Shown: positions 32,722-42,574, counted from the stretch's first letter. The stretch: DNA of 64,000 bases from CAJQQY01 sp964564545 (GCA_964564545.1 CAZMBP010000051.1:13175-77174); one strand, 5' to 3'. Numbers and translations are program-made. Notes: a model not told the origin generated them from the sequence alone.

Positions 32722-35700
32722 TTAATCTTCCACTTTTATCATTTTAATTGCTGCAGTACGACCATTTGTTGAAAATATTTTTGCAACATAAAACCCTGCA
32801 GGCAAATCACTTGCATCAAATGTAAATTTGTTTTGCGCTTCTTTTTTTACCTCACCTTTGTACAATATCTCTACTTCTGTTCCTTTCATATCGTAGACTA
32901 CAACTTTAGCTTTAGCATCACGAGGTAATGTGAAAACAACTTCTGTTTCGTTGTCAAATGGATTTGGGTAATTGCCAAAAGTTATTTCCTCTTCAATATT
33001 ATTACTTGAAAATAATACTACGGTTGGACTAATAATAACTACTTTTATAGCAATCACCTTAGTACAAATTTCAGGATGCAAATCATCTTCAACCTCAAAA
33101 TATAAAGTGTGAGTACCTACACCTAAACTAACGGATGGGATAAAAATATTTTCATAAGTTCCTCCTGGAAATCCTAAATAACTTCCTGCAGGAACTGTCA
33201 ATCCAGAATCATTATACCAAGTAGAACCAATTGTATATCCCGGCGGAATTGTGGCTATATCAAGTGCATCGTAAATTGGTTCGTTGTATAATCCTGAAAT
33301 TGGTTGAACAATAATTTGTTGATTATCGACTAAAACTCCATCGAAAGAATTATTAAAATCTTCGATGATTCCAGTATTAATAATCTCACCTGAATTGATA
33401 TTTGTTCCTGAAAAATCAGTTCTCAGTAACCCTTCATTATTAAAAGTATTTTTATTGTTAATTCTATTTTGAACAACAACTTCCGCACAAGGATGATTAT
33501 TAATAATGCCAGATGATTCATTCATGATAGCATTTGTTCCAGCATTTTCTATAGTGACCGTTCCCGAGTTATAAAAAGGAACAGTATTGAGAAGTCCATT
33601 CATTGAGGCTCCTTTGACAATGATAGTTGCTTCTGTAAAATTTCGAAATGCATCACCGATGTTTTTTAATCCATTACTTTGTGCACCGTTGACTTCGATG
33701 TGTCCATAGTTATCTACAAAGCCATCGGGAAACCAATTGAGAAAACCTTCATTGCCGCTGCTCGTGGTAAATATTCGACCACTCTCGAAATTAGTAGTAA
33801 GTCCTTGATTTTCGAAACCATTAACGCCTGCTGTAGCAATGAGAATATCGCCTCGGTTTTCAAATGTACCCCAAGTTTCTATTCCATCTACACCTGTGTT
33901 GGTCGTGGTGATTTCTCCAACTATTCGATTGGTAAACATTCCTCCATTGGCGAATCCTATTCCTTCCAAATTGGAAATATTGATCACTCCAGTATTTGCA
34001 TTGAATCGGTCGCTAAAGTTGGCGATCCCAATGGAATGAATATTCGAGGAGTTGAGAATATCTAATTGTCCGTTGGTGTTATTTTCCAACTTACCTGAAG
34101 GTTCGATTAAAATTCCTCTGGAAGGAAATCCGTCAATCTTTAACATCCCTGTATTGGTCATATCCCCAAATAAATGGATTCCGTAAATTCCAACATTTTC
34201 AATAGTCGTATTACCTCCTGTATAATTTTGGAAAACGCCATCTCTAATATACATTCCTCTATTAGCGGAACTTCCAATATTCAATTGGCCATAATTATTT
34301 ACCGTGCCATCGAGGAATATTCCATTTAAGCCATTTGTAATATCAATAGTACCGCTAGCAAGGTTAGTCAATTGTCCAAGTGTGCCTACAAAAAATGGAG
34401 TCCCTGGACCTTCATCTAATTCAATAGTTCCAGCATTAGAAAAAATAAATTGGTTAGCGATTCCTTCTAGCCCTGGATCTGAAACTGAAATAAAACCCGT
34501 AGGACTATTGTTAAATGTAGCATTGACTTCATTGACTATTCCTACCAATTCTGGTGCTACGATCCCAATATTTCCACTATTCAAAAAGTTGCCTTTGTTT
34601 TCTATTCCAAATTGAGGAGTAGCCAAATCTAAAATTCCTGAGTTGTCAAAAGTGGCATTTTCATTTAGGATTTTCCCTTTTGAAATATTCAAATTACCAG
34701 AATTAGAAAATGTAGAACTATTGTTATTGATTGCTGTTCCTTCAAAATAAATATTTATTTGTTCAGTATTTAGAAAGGTCGAATTTCCAATGTTTCTCAT
34801 CCAGCCAGTTAAAGTTATTTGCCCTGAATTTTGGAAAGTACCACCATTAGAATTGAATAGCGTTCCACCAACTCCAAGACTTCCCATAATTGTAATTACA
34901 TTGTTATTAGTTAGTTGTCCAGTATTGCTTAACCCTCCAAATAAGGCTACAGGAATATCAATTGTTCCTTCATTTTCCATCATTCCAGAATTGGAGACGA
35001 GTGAACCATTGTTACCTGCTGTGCCTCCTTTGATGGTTCCAAAATTTTGTAAGTTACCTTTGTTTTGAAGGTTACCTCCACCATTTATGATTTGAGTGAT
35101 TTGAATCTTTCCACCATTAGTAATTTCTCCATCAAGGCGAAATTCGTGTGCTAATAATTCTCCCGAAAGTGCAATGTTCAATTCTGTGTTTGGTTCCATT
35201 TTGAAAAAACCTTCTGGTGGGACATCAAAAATGCAAGACAATTTTCCTCCATTGGCAACGGTCAGTTTTGCATTTTCCATCATTGTAACTCCCGCAATTG
35301 AAGGAACAATATTACTGACAATTGGGGAATTTCCAGTTGTCATGGAAACATCAGGAATGATTGCCTCTTCTTTATGGTTGGGAGGAGTAAACATTGGAAT
35401 ATTTCCGAAAGCCCAATTTTCAGCTTCCGTCCAAGCAGTATTTTTACAACCAAGCCAAGCGTGCCTATTGCTATCAGTCAACGGAATATTTCCATTAGCA
35501 ACTGAAACAGAACCTCCATCCAAATTATAGATGACTCCATTATTACTATCAATATTACTAGTCTCAGAAGTTTGAATAATTAGCAAACCATTATTGGTGA
35601 AGTTGGCCCAATTAACAATTTTATCAGAAGAATAAATCCGAGCGCAGGGATGATTGATGAAATTTGAATTCCCCGTATTTAAGACGCCGTAAAGTCCATT

Positions 35701-36651
35701 GTATTCAATAGTTATTTCTCCATGATTATCAAATGTCAAAGTGTTACTAGTGTTGATTGCAGTATTTTGTGCATTGTTAATATTGATAAAACCATGATTT
35801 GTGAATATACCGTTGTTGGCAAAAAATCCTTTGTTCAAAAAACTATTGGCAGAGATATTTAAAAAGCCATTTTCTGTATTTTCAAAATTAGCTGATAAGG
35901 AATACAATCCAGTTAAGGCATCAATAATATTTATTTGTCCAGCGTTGACAATTTTATTTTTTTGAAAAATTGCATTGACACCTGTATTCGAAATTGTGAT
36001 TTCATTATTGTTGGTGACTGTTCCATTTTGTTGATAGAGTCCTGCTTGGATAGCTTTATCAATTATTATTTTACCATCGTTTGAAATATCACTATTGGTG
36101 AAAATTCCATAATTTATAAAATCACCGGTGATATTAATTTCGCCAGAAGAGTAGTTTGAAATGTTCCCAGACTCAAGTGTATAAATTCCCGTATGTCCTC
36201 CGTCAATTTCTAAAAACCCAGAATTATTAAGAGATCCATAAATGGAAATTCCTTCTCCATAAAAATTTTGAACGGTTAATTCAGCATCGGAATTAATGGT
36301 AACGTTCGCATTGTTCCAAATTTTCATAGCTGAACTTCCTGGAGTTTCGATAGTCAAACTTCCGCCTGAATCAATAGTTAATTTACCTCCATCGAAAACT
36401 TGAAGGTAACCTGACGTTTGATTGGCTGAAGAAATAGTTGGGCAAGTTGTACATGAAAAAATGGTAACTGAAACACTTGTAGATGGAACTCCATTTGTCC
36501 AATTGCTAGCTGTGTTCCAATCGGAAGTTCCTCCAACCGCATCTGCATTCCATTGGGTTTGAGAATAACTAACTAGTGTGTAAAAAATAAAAAATAAGGT
36601 GAGTACAAAATTTAATTTCTTGTGAAGTAGAGGGTAAAGTATTGTCTTCAT
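32722..36651 (-). CDS. Giant T9SS-secreted repeat protein with type A sorting domain
   Basis: The 1309-residue product has a signal peptide (about 1-30), two W-N-(T/E)ASNW/NWAFGNIP modules (near 45 and 410) typical of Bacteroidota surface proteins, and more than 40 short repeats of the form N-x-G-x-(I/L)-x-I inside N-S-G / N-N-G contexts (FTNHGFININNAQNTAI; FNNSGILDLATPQFGIENKG). The latter suggest a long parallel beta-helix. The last 80 residues form a T9SS type A domain (YPNPFDNETEVVFTL; DLPAGFYVAKIF). It should be exported by T9SS and anchored or released at the surface. It is divergent from the acetyl-CoA hydrolase gene. Confidence 0.85.
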   Translation of the reverse strand: MKTILYPLLHKKLNFVLTLFFIFYTLVSYSQTQWNADAVGGTSDWNTASNWTNGVPSTSVSVTIFSCTTCPTISSANQTSGYLQVFDGGKLTIDSGGSLTIETPGSSAMKIWNNANVTINSDAELTVQNFYGEGISIYGSLNNSGFLEIDGGHTGIYTLESGNISNYSSGEINITGDFINYGIFTNSDISNDGKIIIDKAIQAGLYQQNGTVTNNNEITISNTGVNAIFQKNKIVNAGQINIIDALTGLYSLSANFENTENGFLNISANSFLNKGFFANNGIFTNHGFININNAQNTAINTSNTLTFDNHGEITIEYNGLYGVLNTGNSNFINHPCARIYSSDKIVNWANFTNNGLLIIQTSETSNIDSNNGVIYNLDGGSVSVANGNIPLTDSNRHAWLGCKNTAWTEAENWAFGNIPMFTPPNHKEEAIIPDVSMTTGNSPIVSNIVPSIAGVTMMENAKLTVANGGKLSCIFDVPPEGFFKMEPNTELNIALSGELLAHEFRLDGEITNGGKIQITQIINGGGNLQNKGNLQNFGTIKGGTAGNNGSLVSNSGMMENEGTIDIPVALFGGLSNTGQLTNNNVITIMGSLGVGGTLFNSNGGTFQNSGQITLTGWMRNIGNSTFLNTEQINIYFEGTAINNNSSTFSNSGNLNISKGKILNENATFDNSGILDLATPQFGIENKGNFLNSGNIGIVAPELVGIVNEVNATFNNSPTGFISVSDPGLEGIANQFIFSNAGTIELDEGPGTPFFVGTLGQLTNLASGTIDITNGLNGIFLDGTVNNYGQLNIGSSANRGMYIRDGVFQNYTGGNTTIENVGIYGIHLFGDMTNTGMLKIDGFPSRGILIEPSGKLENNTNGQLDILNSSNIHSIGIANFSDRFNANTGVINISNLEGIGFANGGMFTNRIVGEITTTNTGVDGIETWGTFENRGDILIATAGVNGFENQGLTTNFESGRIFTTSSGNEGFLNWFPDGFVDNYGHIEVNGAQSNGLKNIGDAFRNFTEATIIVKGASMNGLLNTVPFYNSGTVTIENAGTNAIMNESSGIINNHPCAEVVVQNRINNKNTFNNEGLLRTDFSGTNINSGEIINTGIIEDFNNSFDGVLVDNQQIIVQPISGLYNEPIYDALDIATIPPGYTIGSTWYNDSGLTVPAGSYLGFPGGTYENIFIPSVSLGVGTHTLYFEVEDDLHPEICTKVIAIKVVIISPTVVLFSSNNIEEEITFGNYPNPFDNETEVVFTLPRDAKAKVVVYDMKGTEVEILYKGEVKKEAQNKFTFDASDLPAGFYVAKIFSTNGRTAAIKMIKVED

Positions 36652-36763
36652 AATAGGAGGTGTTATTAATTTGCGAAATAAAACTCATCCTAAATTGTTA
36701 TTCTCTATTCTCAAATGCCATGATGAAAATCAATTTTGATATTGATTTTTATTATCCTTCCAA

Positions 36764-36779
36764 GATGATTTTTATCATC
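36764..36779. promoter_or_regulatory. CRP/FNR-type operator 4
   Basis: GATGATTTTTATCATC is a 16-bp palindrome (perfect arms GATGA/TCATC) with the TGA-N6-TCA core. The sequence following it (CTTTTAAATCC) closely matches that before pckA. It lies between the giant T9SS gene and the acetyl-CoA hydrolase gene. Confidence 0.7.
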
Positions 36780-36812
36780 TTTTAAATCCTAGTTCCTTAT
36801 TATTTTGAGTGA

Positions 36813-36834
36813 AATGGAAAATGATTTTCCATTT
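36813..36834 (+). promoter_or_regulatory. Hairpin in the leader of the acetyl-CoA hydrolase gene
   Basis: AATGGAAAATGATTTTCCATT is a near-perfect hairpin located 17 bp before the chosen ATG (36851). It could affect translation or mRNA stability. Confidence 0.4.
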
Positions 36835-36850
36835 CTCAAATAATCAAAAC

Positions 36851-39016
36851 ATGGTAATAACGAAACAAAAATCCGCTCAAATTTTTTCTCAAACACAAAC
36901 TTGTGTAGATGAGATAATTGAAAGAGTTGGAAAAAAAATAGTACTCGGGCTTCCGCTTGGAGCAGGAAAACCTAATTATTTTGTCAATGCAATTTATGAT
37001 CGAGCCAAACAAGATCCAAGCATAGATTTAACCATTTTGACTGCTTTGACTTTAGAAAAACCTAAAGGAAAAAGTTTGTTGGAAAAAAGATTTATGGAAC
37101 CATTTGCTGATAGAGTATTTGAAGACTATCCTGATTTGGCTTACGAAATTGATCGAACAAAAGACCAACTTCCTTCGAATATTGAGATCATTGAATTTTA
37201 TTTTCCCGCAGGAAAGTTTACTCATAATTTAAAAGCACAAAGAAATTACATAAGTTGTAATTACACACATGTAGTGAGGGATTTGATGGATCGAGATGTC
37301 AATGTCATTGCACAAATGGTTAATATTTCGTTGGACAAAAAACGAGTTAGCTTGAGTTGTAATGCAGATGTGACTACCGATATTATGGAAGAAGATAAGG
37401 ATAAGAAAATAGTCTATGTTGGACAAGTGAATCGAAACTTGCCATACATGTTTGGTGATGCTGATATCTCAATTGATTCTTTCGATTACATTATTGATAA
37501 TCCAGAAGAAGAATTCAAAGTTTTTGGACCACCTAAAATGTCAGTCTCTGATGCAGATTACATGATTGGATTATTAGGAAGTACTTTGGTCAAAGACGAT
37601 GGAGAATTACAAGTTGGAATTGGATCATTGGGTGATGCATTGGTTTATGCATTGAAAATGAGACATGAAGGAAATAATCTTTATCGAGGTATTTTGAAGG
37701 ATTTTAAAATAGATAAAAAGTTTGAAAGAATTATAAATAGAGTAGGAGGGACAAATACATTTGAAGTTGGTCTTTTTGGCGCGACTGAAATGCTTGTTGA
37801 TAGTTTTATGTTTTTAGTGGAAAGTGGAATTATGAAAAAGAAAGTTTACGATCATGTTATTCTCCAAAGACTGATTAACGAAGGTTTTATTGTTGAAGAT
37901 CAAATTACCGCTGATACACTTTATCTGTTATTACGACGTGGAGCCATCTCTGCTCAATTGACCAAAAAGGATTTTGATTTTTTACAGCGCTTTGGAATTT
38001 TTAAAGAAAAATTAAAATACGAATATGGTAAAATTATTTTTCCAGATAATTCGAGTGTTGAAGCTGATTTAAATATTGATGAATGCTCTGAGACAATAGC
38101 GAATAGATGTATTGGAAATCATTTGAAAAATGGAGCAGTTATTCATGGTGGTTTTTTCTTAGGGCCAACTAAATTTTATCAATGGCTTAGAGCAATGCCT
38201 GAACGAAGACGACGAGAAATTCACATGAAGAGTGTTCGCAAAATCAACCAACTTTATGGGCACGAAGAAATAGATCGTTTGCATAGAAAAAATGCAAGAT
38301 TTATAAATACTTGTTTGATGATGACGTTGAGTGGAGCTGCTGTTTCCGATGGGTTGGAAGATGGGAATGTGATTAGTGGGGTAGGAGGGCAATATAATTT
38401 TGTGGATATGGCGCATGCTTTACCTGATGGACATTCTATTTTGCAACTTCGATCTACTCGTACTTCAGGAGGGAAAGTTCAATCTAATATTGTTTGGAAT
38501 TATGGACATACAACGATTCCTCGCCACCTTCGGGACATCGTAATTACGGAATATGGAATTGCATTTATTCGAGGAAAAACGGATGAGGAAATTATTAAGG
38601 AATTGATTCAAATTGCAGATTCACGATTTCAAAATGAACTGGTAGCCAAAGCAAAATCTAAAGGTAAACTTTCACCTGAATACGAGGTGCCAGAAATTTT
38701 TAGAAATAATTTTCCAAAAACCATTCAAGAGCAATTAGCAGGTTATAAAAAGGAAGGTTTATTTCCCGTGTTTCCTTTTGGAACTGACTTTACGGAAGAA
38801 GAACAAATTATAGGGAAAGCATTAAAATCATTGAAGAAAAAAACTGGCACAAGTTCGGGGAAACTGATGACCATTTTGAAAGGATTGATAAGTTTCGGGA
38901 CACCCGAAAAAACGCTTCCTTATTTGGAACGGATGAAACTTGAAAATCCGAAAACTTTTGAAGAAAAGTTATATCGGAAATTATTGGTTAAAGAGTTGGG
39001 GAATATTTTGAATTAA
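36851..39016 (+). CDS. Acetyl-CoA hydrolase/transferase family protein
   Basis: The product is 721 residues from ATG 36851. A GTG at 36809 opens the frame 14 codons earlier, but it covers a leader hairpin and lacks similarity to the family. The C-terminal half carries the conserved VISGVGGQYNFVDMAHAL and STRTSGGKVQSNIVWNYGHTT (split here as two blocks) of acetyl-CoA hydrolase/transferases, and ITEYGIAFIRGKTDEE. The N-terminal half (GLPLGAGKPNYFVNAIYDRA) matches the long, about 700-residue, version of the family. It probably moves CoA between acetate and another acid, or hydrolyses acetyl-CoA. It leads an operon with a zinc-ribbon protein and a small lipoprotein. Confidence 0.88.
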   Translation: MVITKQKSAQIFSQTQTCVDEIIERVGKKIVLGLPLGAGKPNYFVNAIYDRAKQDPSIDLTILTALTLEKPKGKSLLEKRFMEPFADRVFEDYPDLAYEIDRTKDQLPSNIEIIEFYFPAGKFTHNLKAQRNYISCNYTHVVRDLMDRDVNVIAQMVNISLDKKRVSLSCNADVTTDIMEEDKDKKIVYVGQVNRNLPYMFGDADISIDSFDYIIDNPEEEFKVFGPPKMSVSDADYMIGLLGSTLVKDDGELQVGIGSLGDALVYALKMRHEGNNLYRGILKDFKIDKKFERIINRVGGTNTFEVGLFGATEMLVDSFMFLVESGIMKKKVYDHVILQRLINEGFIVEDQITADTLYLLLRRGAISAQLTKKDFDFLQRFGIFKEKLKYEYGKIIFPDNSSVEADLNIDECSETIANRCIGNHLKNGAVIHGGFFLGPTKFYQWLRAMPERRRREIHMKSVRKINQLYGHEEIDRLHRKNARFINTCLMMTLSGAAVSDGLEDGNVISGVGGQYNFVDMAHALPDGHSILQLRSTRTSGGKVQSNIVWNYGHTTIPRHLRDIVITEYGIAFIRGKTDEEIIKELIQIADSRFQNELVAKAKSKGKLSPEYEVPEIFRNNFPKTIQEQLAGYKKEGLFPVFPFGTDFTEEEQIIGKALKSLKKKTGTSSGKLMTILKGLISFGTPEKTLPYLERMKLENPKTFEEKLYRKLLVKELGNILN

Positions 39017-39039
39017 TTTTTTAACGAAAAAAACAAACC

Positions 39040-39300
39040 ATGAGTAAATTTTGTCAAAGCTGTGGGATGCCTCTAAAACAAGATCCCGAAAAAGGCGGAA
39101 CAAATACCGATGGCAGCAAAAGTGGAAAATATTGTAGCTACTGTTATCAAGATGGAAAATTTTTTCAACCTGAAATGACTGCCAAAGAAATGCAAAAATT
39201 CTGTATTGAAAAAATGAATGAACAAGGAACACCTAGATTTCTTGGTTGGATAATGACAAGAGGAATTCCCCGACTTGAAAGGTGGAAAAATGTATCTTAA
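39040..39300 (+). CDS. Small zinc-ribbon protein
   Basis: The 86-residue cytoplasmic protein has two Cys pairs, FC5-QSC8-GMPL and KYC32-SYC35, that form a zinc ribbon like the putative zinc-ribbon family (Zn_ribbon_2). The rest (PEMTAKEMQKFCIEKMNEQGTPRFLGW) is a helical segment also typical of this family. Its role is unknown. It starts 23 bp after the acetyl-CoA hydrolase stop, so it is probably in the same transcript. Confidence 0.85.
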   Translation: MSKFCQSCGMPLKQDPEKGGTNTDGSKSGKYCSYCYQDGKFFQPEMTAKEMQKFCIEKMNEQGTPRFLGWIMTRGIPRLERWKNVS

Positions 39301-39317
39301 AATTTAATTTTTTGAAA

Positions 39318-39653
39318 ATGAAAACTTTTAAATTAATTTTTCCCTTTATTCTTTTATTTACGTTTTTGAGTTGTCAGGATTGTGATGATGATATTTCAAT
39401 GATTTATATTGAAACTAAATGCGCTGACCCTTGGCAAACTGGAGAGGGTAATTCTGATGATGAGGTACTGACTGCGGTTGAAGATTATCTATCTGATTTA
39501 GATATTGATTTTGATGATCTTGAAATCTATTTCGATGAAACTTATGCCGAAGATTGTGAAGCTTGTGTTTGTACCTCTGGACGAGTAATTAGATTAGAAG
39601 CGGAAGAAGATCAAGTGGATGAATTACAAGTAGAAGGGTTCGTGATAGAGTAA
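39318..39653 (+). CDS. Small acidic lipoprotein
   Basis: The 111-residue product starts MKTFKLIFPFILLFTFLSC, a signal peptide ending in a lipobox cysteine (Cys19). An earlier in-frame ATG (39282) overlaps the previous gene and would put 12 residues before the signal peptide, so 39318 is chosen. The mature part is very acidic (DDEVLTAVEDYLSDLDIDFDDLE) and contains C-x-x-C-x-C (CEACVC). Function unknown. It is the last gene of the acetyl-CoA hydrolase operon, ahead of a hairpin terminator. Confidence 0.7.
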   Translation: MKTFKLIFPFILLFTFLSCQDCDDDISMIYIETKCADPWQTGEGNSDDEVLTAVEDYLSDLDIDFDDLEIYFDETYAEDCEACVCTSGRVIRLEAEEDQVDELQVEGFVIE

Positions 39654-39674
39654 AAATTAGATTCTTAAAATAGT

Positions 39675-39712
39675 AAATGGGTATCGAAATACTTCGATAC
39701 CCATTTATCATT
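39675..39712. terminator. Terminator between convergent genes
   Basis: AAATGGGTATCGAA pairs with TTCGATACCCATTT around a 4-nt loop; short T tracts occur on both strands. Confidence 0.85.
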
Positions 39713-39780
39713 TTAGAGTTGCCATCTCTTTTATCTTACTTTTTGAATGACTCAAAACTCGAGATGACTTATACTTTTAT

Positions 39781-41010
39781 CTATTGTTTTACAATTTTTT
39801 GAGAAACTACTTCGTCTCCCAAATCAATTCTTAAATAATAAACTCCAGTAGGAAGACTTTTGATATTTAATGTAATTGCATAAACATTATTAGAAGGAAT
39901 CTCTTCCAAAACTTGTTGACCATTCAGATTAAATAATCCTATATTTTTAATCTCACTAGTACCTTCTTTTAGTTGAATAGTAACTTGATCTTGAGTAGGA
40001 TTTGGAGAAATAACTACTTCATCATTTTCTAATTCTGTAGTTGAGGTCGGAGGGTCTCCTTCACCAAGATAGAATCTATATACATTTAAATCTTCCACCA
40101 ACGAAAGTGAATACCCATTGTAAAAATAAATATAATCGTCGATTATAAATGAAGAAGGTGCCCATCGTGAAGAACCAGGATGAGGAGGCATGCCGTTCCA
40201 TTTATCTTCTACAGGATCATATTCCCAAAAATCTCCAAAAGGCATAACATTATGATCGTCTCCATCACCACTTAAAACATAACCTTTACCACCATAACTA
40301 AATTGGGTACCAGCTACTCGACCTTCTGAAGGAAGTGTTGCCATTTGTTCCCACTCTTCTGTTTGAGGATCGTATCGATACCATTCATCGAAAATATTTA
40401 CACCATTAGCAGTATTATTTCCATGCCCTAATCCAGTATAAATATAATCACCAATAGCAAATTGGTAAGGATGATGTCTTGGAAGATCTGGGAAGTCAGG
40501 TTTCTGAGACCAAGTATTTGAGGCCATATCATATTCCCACCAATCGTTTAAATTTCCAGAAGGACCATTTCCCATCCCGATAAATATTTTTCCTTGATGA
40601 GCGATAAATGCAGGGTGAATACGAGCCTCACAAGGGCAACTAGCTAACTCTGTCCAAGTATTAGCATCTGGATCAAATACCCACAAGTCATCTAGGTAAT
40701 TATTACTAGGACTGATACCAAAACCAATATATGCTTTGCCATCCCAAGTATCACCAATTCCAAATCCACGACTTGTGCCAGGGAAATCATCCTCTTGAGT
40801 CCAAATGTCTGAAGTTGGATCATAAGTATAAACTCGACTAGAAGGAACTTCATTGATACTACCTGTCACGGAATATCCAATACCATTTAGTCCAAAGCCA
40901 ATACTATGGTGACTTCGATATGGTGATTCGTTAAGTAATTCCCAAGTTTGGGCATTAACTGAAAAGCAATAAAAAATTGAGAAAAATAAGATGAATAGAT
41001 GTTTAGTCAT
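39781..41010 (-). CDS. Kelch-repeat protein with T9SS sorting domain
   Basis: The 409-residue product has a signal peptide (1-20, ending VNAQ), about six Kelch blades (YTYDPTSDIWTQEDDFPG; WVFDPDANTWTELASCP; WEYDMASNTWSQKPDFP; WYRYDPQTEEWEQMATLP; WEYDPVEDKWNGMPPHPG), and a C-terminal T9SS type A domain (ISPNPTQDQVTIQL; LPTGVYYLRID). It should be an extracellular beta-propeller, perhaps a carbohydrate- or protein-binding module. It is transcribed divergently from the PI-PLC gene, with a CRP/FNR-type site in between. Confidence 0.9.
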   Translation of the reverse strand: MTKHLFILFFSIFYCFSVNAQTWELLNESPYRSHHSIGFGLNGIGYSVTGSINEVPSSRVYTYDPTSDIWTQEDDFPGTSRGFGIGDTWDGKAYIGFGISPSNNYLDDLWVFDPDANTWTELASCPCEARIHPAFIAHQGKIFIGMGNGPSGNLNDWWEYDMASNTWSQKPDFPDLPRHHPYQFAIGDYIYTGLGHGNNTANGVNIFDEWYRYDPQTEEWEQMATLPSEGRVAGTQFSYGGKGYVLSGDGDDHNVMPFGDFWEYDPVEDKWNGMPPHPGSSRWAPSSFIIDDYIYFYNGYSLSLVEDLNVYRFYLGEGDPPTSTTELENDEVVISPNPTQDQVTIQLKEGTSEIKNIGLFNLNGQQVLEEIPSNNVYAITLNIKSLPTGVYYLRIDLGDEVVSQKIVKQ

Positions 41011-41368
41011 TTCGTAAGTTTTTTTAATTGGAAAATAAGGTTAGTAACCAATACATTTTAAGCAACAAACCTAAGACAGAATAGTTGATAATTGAAACGT
41101 GAATGATGTATTTGTAACCTACTTTACATTGAAAATATTTATTATTAATTGAATACGCTTGATGTTAGTTTTTTTATTACTGACAAAAATCAAATTACCA
41201 ACTAACATAAGTCACCTTTATTATATATGAAATCTAACACCTTTGGGAAGTAAATTATAATATACAGTCAATAAAAAATATGAGAATATTTAAAGCGAAT
41301 GGAAATTTAAATCACATTTAAAAAATAAGTGACTCCGTATTTTTAACGTTTTTTTAAAACCAAATACG
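41011..41368. other. 358-bp divergent intergenic region
   Basis: No gene is seen. It contains a CRP/FNR-type site at 41180-41193 that is framed by an inverted repeat, TGTTAGTT (41163-41170) and AACTAACA (41200-41207). Confidence 0.6.
41180..41193. promoter_or_regulatory. CRP/FNR-type operator 5
   Basis: CTGACAAAAATCAA has a TGA-N6-TCA core like the four sites around pckA and the acetyl-CoA hydrolase gene. It lies between the Kelch-T9SS and PI-PLC genes and is centred inside an 8-bp inverted repeat. Confidence 0.5.
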
Positions 41369-42547
41369 ATGAAAAAATATTTGAAGTTTTTATTGTTTTT
41401 ATCCTTTGCAGTATTATTACTTCCAACCTGTAAAGATGATGATACACCTCCAGAATTGACCTGTGAAGAAAAAATCGAAGATTTAAAAATCAATCAACTC
41501 CAAGTCATTGGTAGCCATAATAGTTATCGACAACGAACTTATGCACCAATCTTACAATATCTTTTTGATAGTATACATCTATTGCCACCTGGATTTACTC
41601 CACTTGTTTGGGATTATGATCATGCTACCTTAGCAGAACAGTTTTCTGATTATGGTATTCGTAGCATTGAATTAGATGTTTATAATGACCCTAACGGTGG
41701 TTTATTTTATATCCGAATTGGTAATGGTTTTGTTGGAGAAGATCCAATTTCTAATGAACCAAAACTTCTCGAACCAGGATTGAAAGTTCTGCATTTTCCT
41801 GATTTAGATTATCGTACCCATTACTTAACTTTTAAGGATGCGTTAACTGCAGTAAAAAATTGGTCAGCAAGTAATCCTAATCATGTGCCTATTTCAATAA
41901 TGGTTGAGACCAAAGAAGATAGTCCAAATGCATTGTTAGGTGATCCTTTTACTGTTACCATTCCTTTTGATAAAACAGCTGTAGAGTCTATTGATCAAGA
42001 AATCAAGGATGTTTATGGTAATGACCTTACAGGAGTTTTGACGCCCGATGATTTACGTGGTTCTTATGCTACTTTGAATGAAGCCGTTTTGGCGAATAAT
42101 TGGCCTAAACTTGGAGATGCTCGAGGAAAAGTAATGTTCATATTGTCAACTAATAATGAAATGAAAGCAGGATATTTAGATGGGCATGCTTCCTTGGAAA
42201 ATCGTGCAATGTTTATTTTTTCCGAGGCAGGAAATCCTGAAGCTGCATTTGTGAAATTGGATGACCCAATTACAGATGGAACTTCCATCAAAGAGTATGT
42301 AGAAGCTGGTTATATGATCAGAACTAGAGCCGATGCCAATACTTTAGAAGCGCGAAGTGGAGATACTCAACGACGTGATGCTGCCTTAAGTAGTGGAGCT
42401 CAAATTGTATCTACGGATTACTACAAACCAGATGGTCGAGCGGACTGGAGTAATTATTCTGTTGAGTTGCCGAATGGAGATATGGCGAGAATAAGTCCAG
42501 TATTCAATGAGTCAATAGAATTGACTTGTGAAATAAAGGAACAATAA
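41369..42547 (+). CDS. Ca2+-dependent phosphatidylinositol-specific phospholipase C-like lipoprotein
   Basis: The 392-residue product has a lipoprotein signal ending LLPTC21. The catalytic barrel shows QVIGSH50-NSYR, IELDVYNDP with Glu101 and Asp103 as likely calcium ligands, and VLH142-FPDLDYRTH with the second histidine. This matches the calcium-dependent PI-PLC group first described in Streptomyces. It would cleave phosphatidylinositol or a related phospholipid at the cell surface. A strong terminator follows. Confidence 0.85.
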   Translation: MKKYLKFLLFLSFAVLLLPTCKDDDTPPELTCEEKIEDLKINQLQVIGSHNSYRQRTYAPILQYLFDSIHLLPPGFTPLVWDYDHATLAEQFSDYGIRSIELDVYNDPNGGLFYIRIGNGFVGEDPISNEPKLLEPGLKVLHFPDLDYRTHYLTFKDALTAVKNWSASNPNHVPISIMVETKEDSPNALLGDPFTVTIPFDKTAVESIDQEIKDVYGNDLTGVLTPDDLRGSYATLNEAVLANNWPKLGDARGKVMFILSTNNEMKAGYLDGHASLENRAMFIFSEAGNPEAAFVKLDDPITDGTSIKEYVEAGYMIRTRADANTLEARSGDTQRRDAALSSGAQIVSTDYYKPDGRADWSNYSVELPNGDMARISPVFNESIELTCEIKEQ

Positions 42548-42574
42548 TTTTAAGCAAGACTTTTGTCAAATAGA

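Noticed and set aside
32800..36600. Long open frames on the plus strand opposite the giant T9SS gene
   Set aside because: They are antisense images of the regular Asn/Gly/Ile repeats. The minus frame has signal peptide, repeats and sorting domain.
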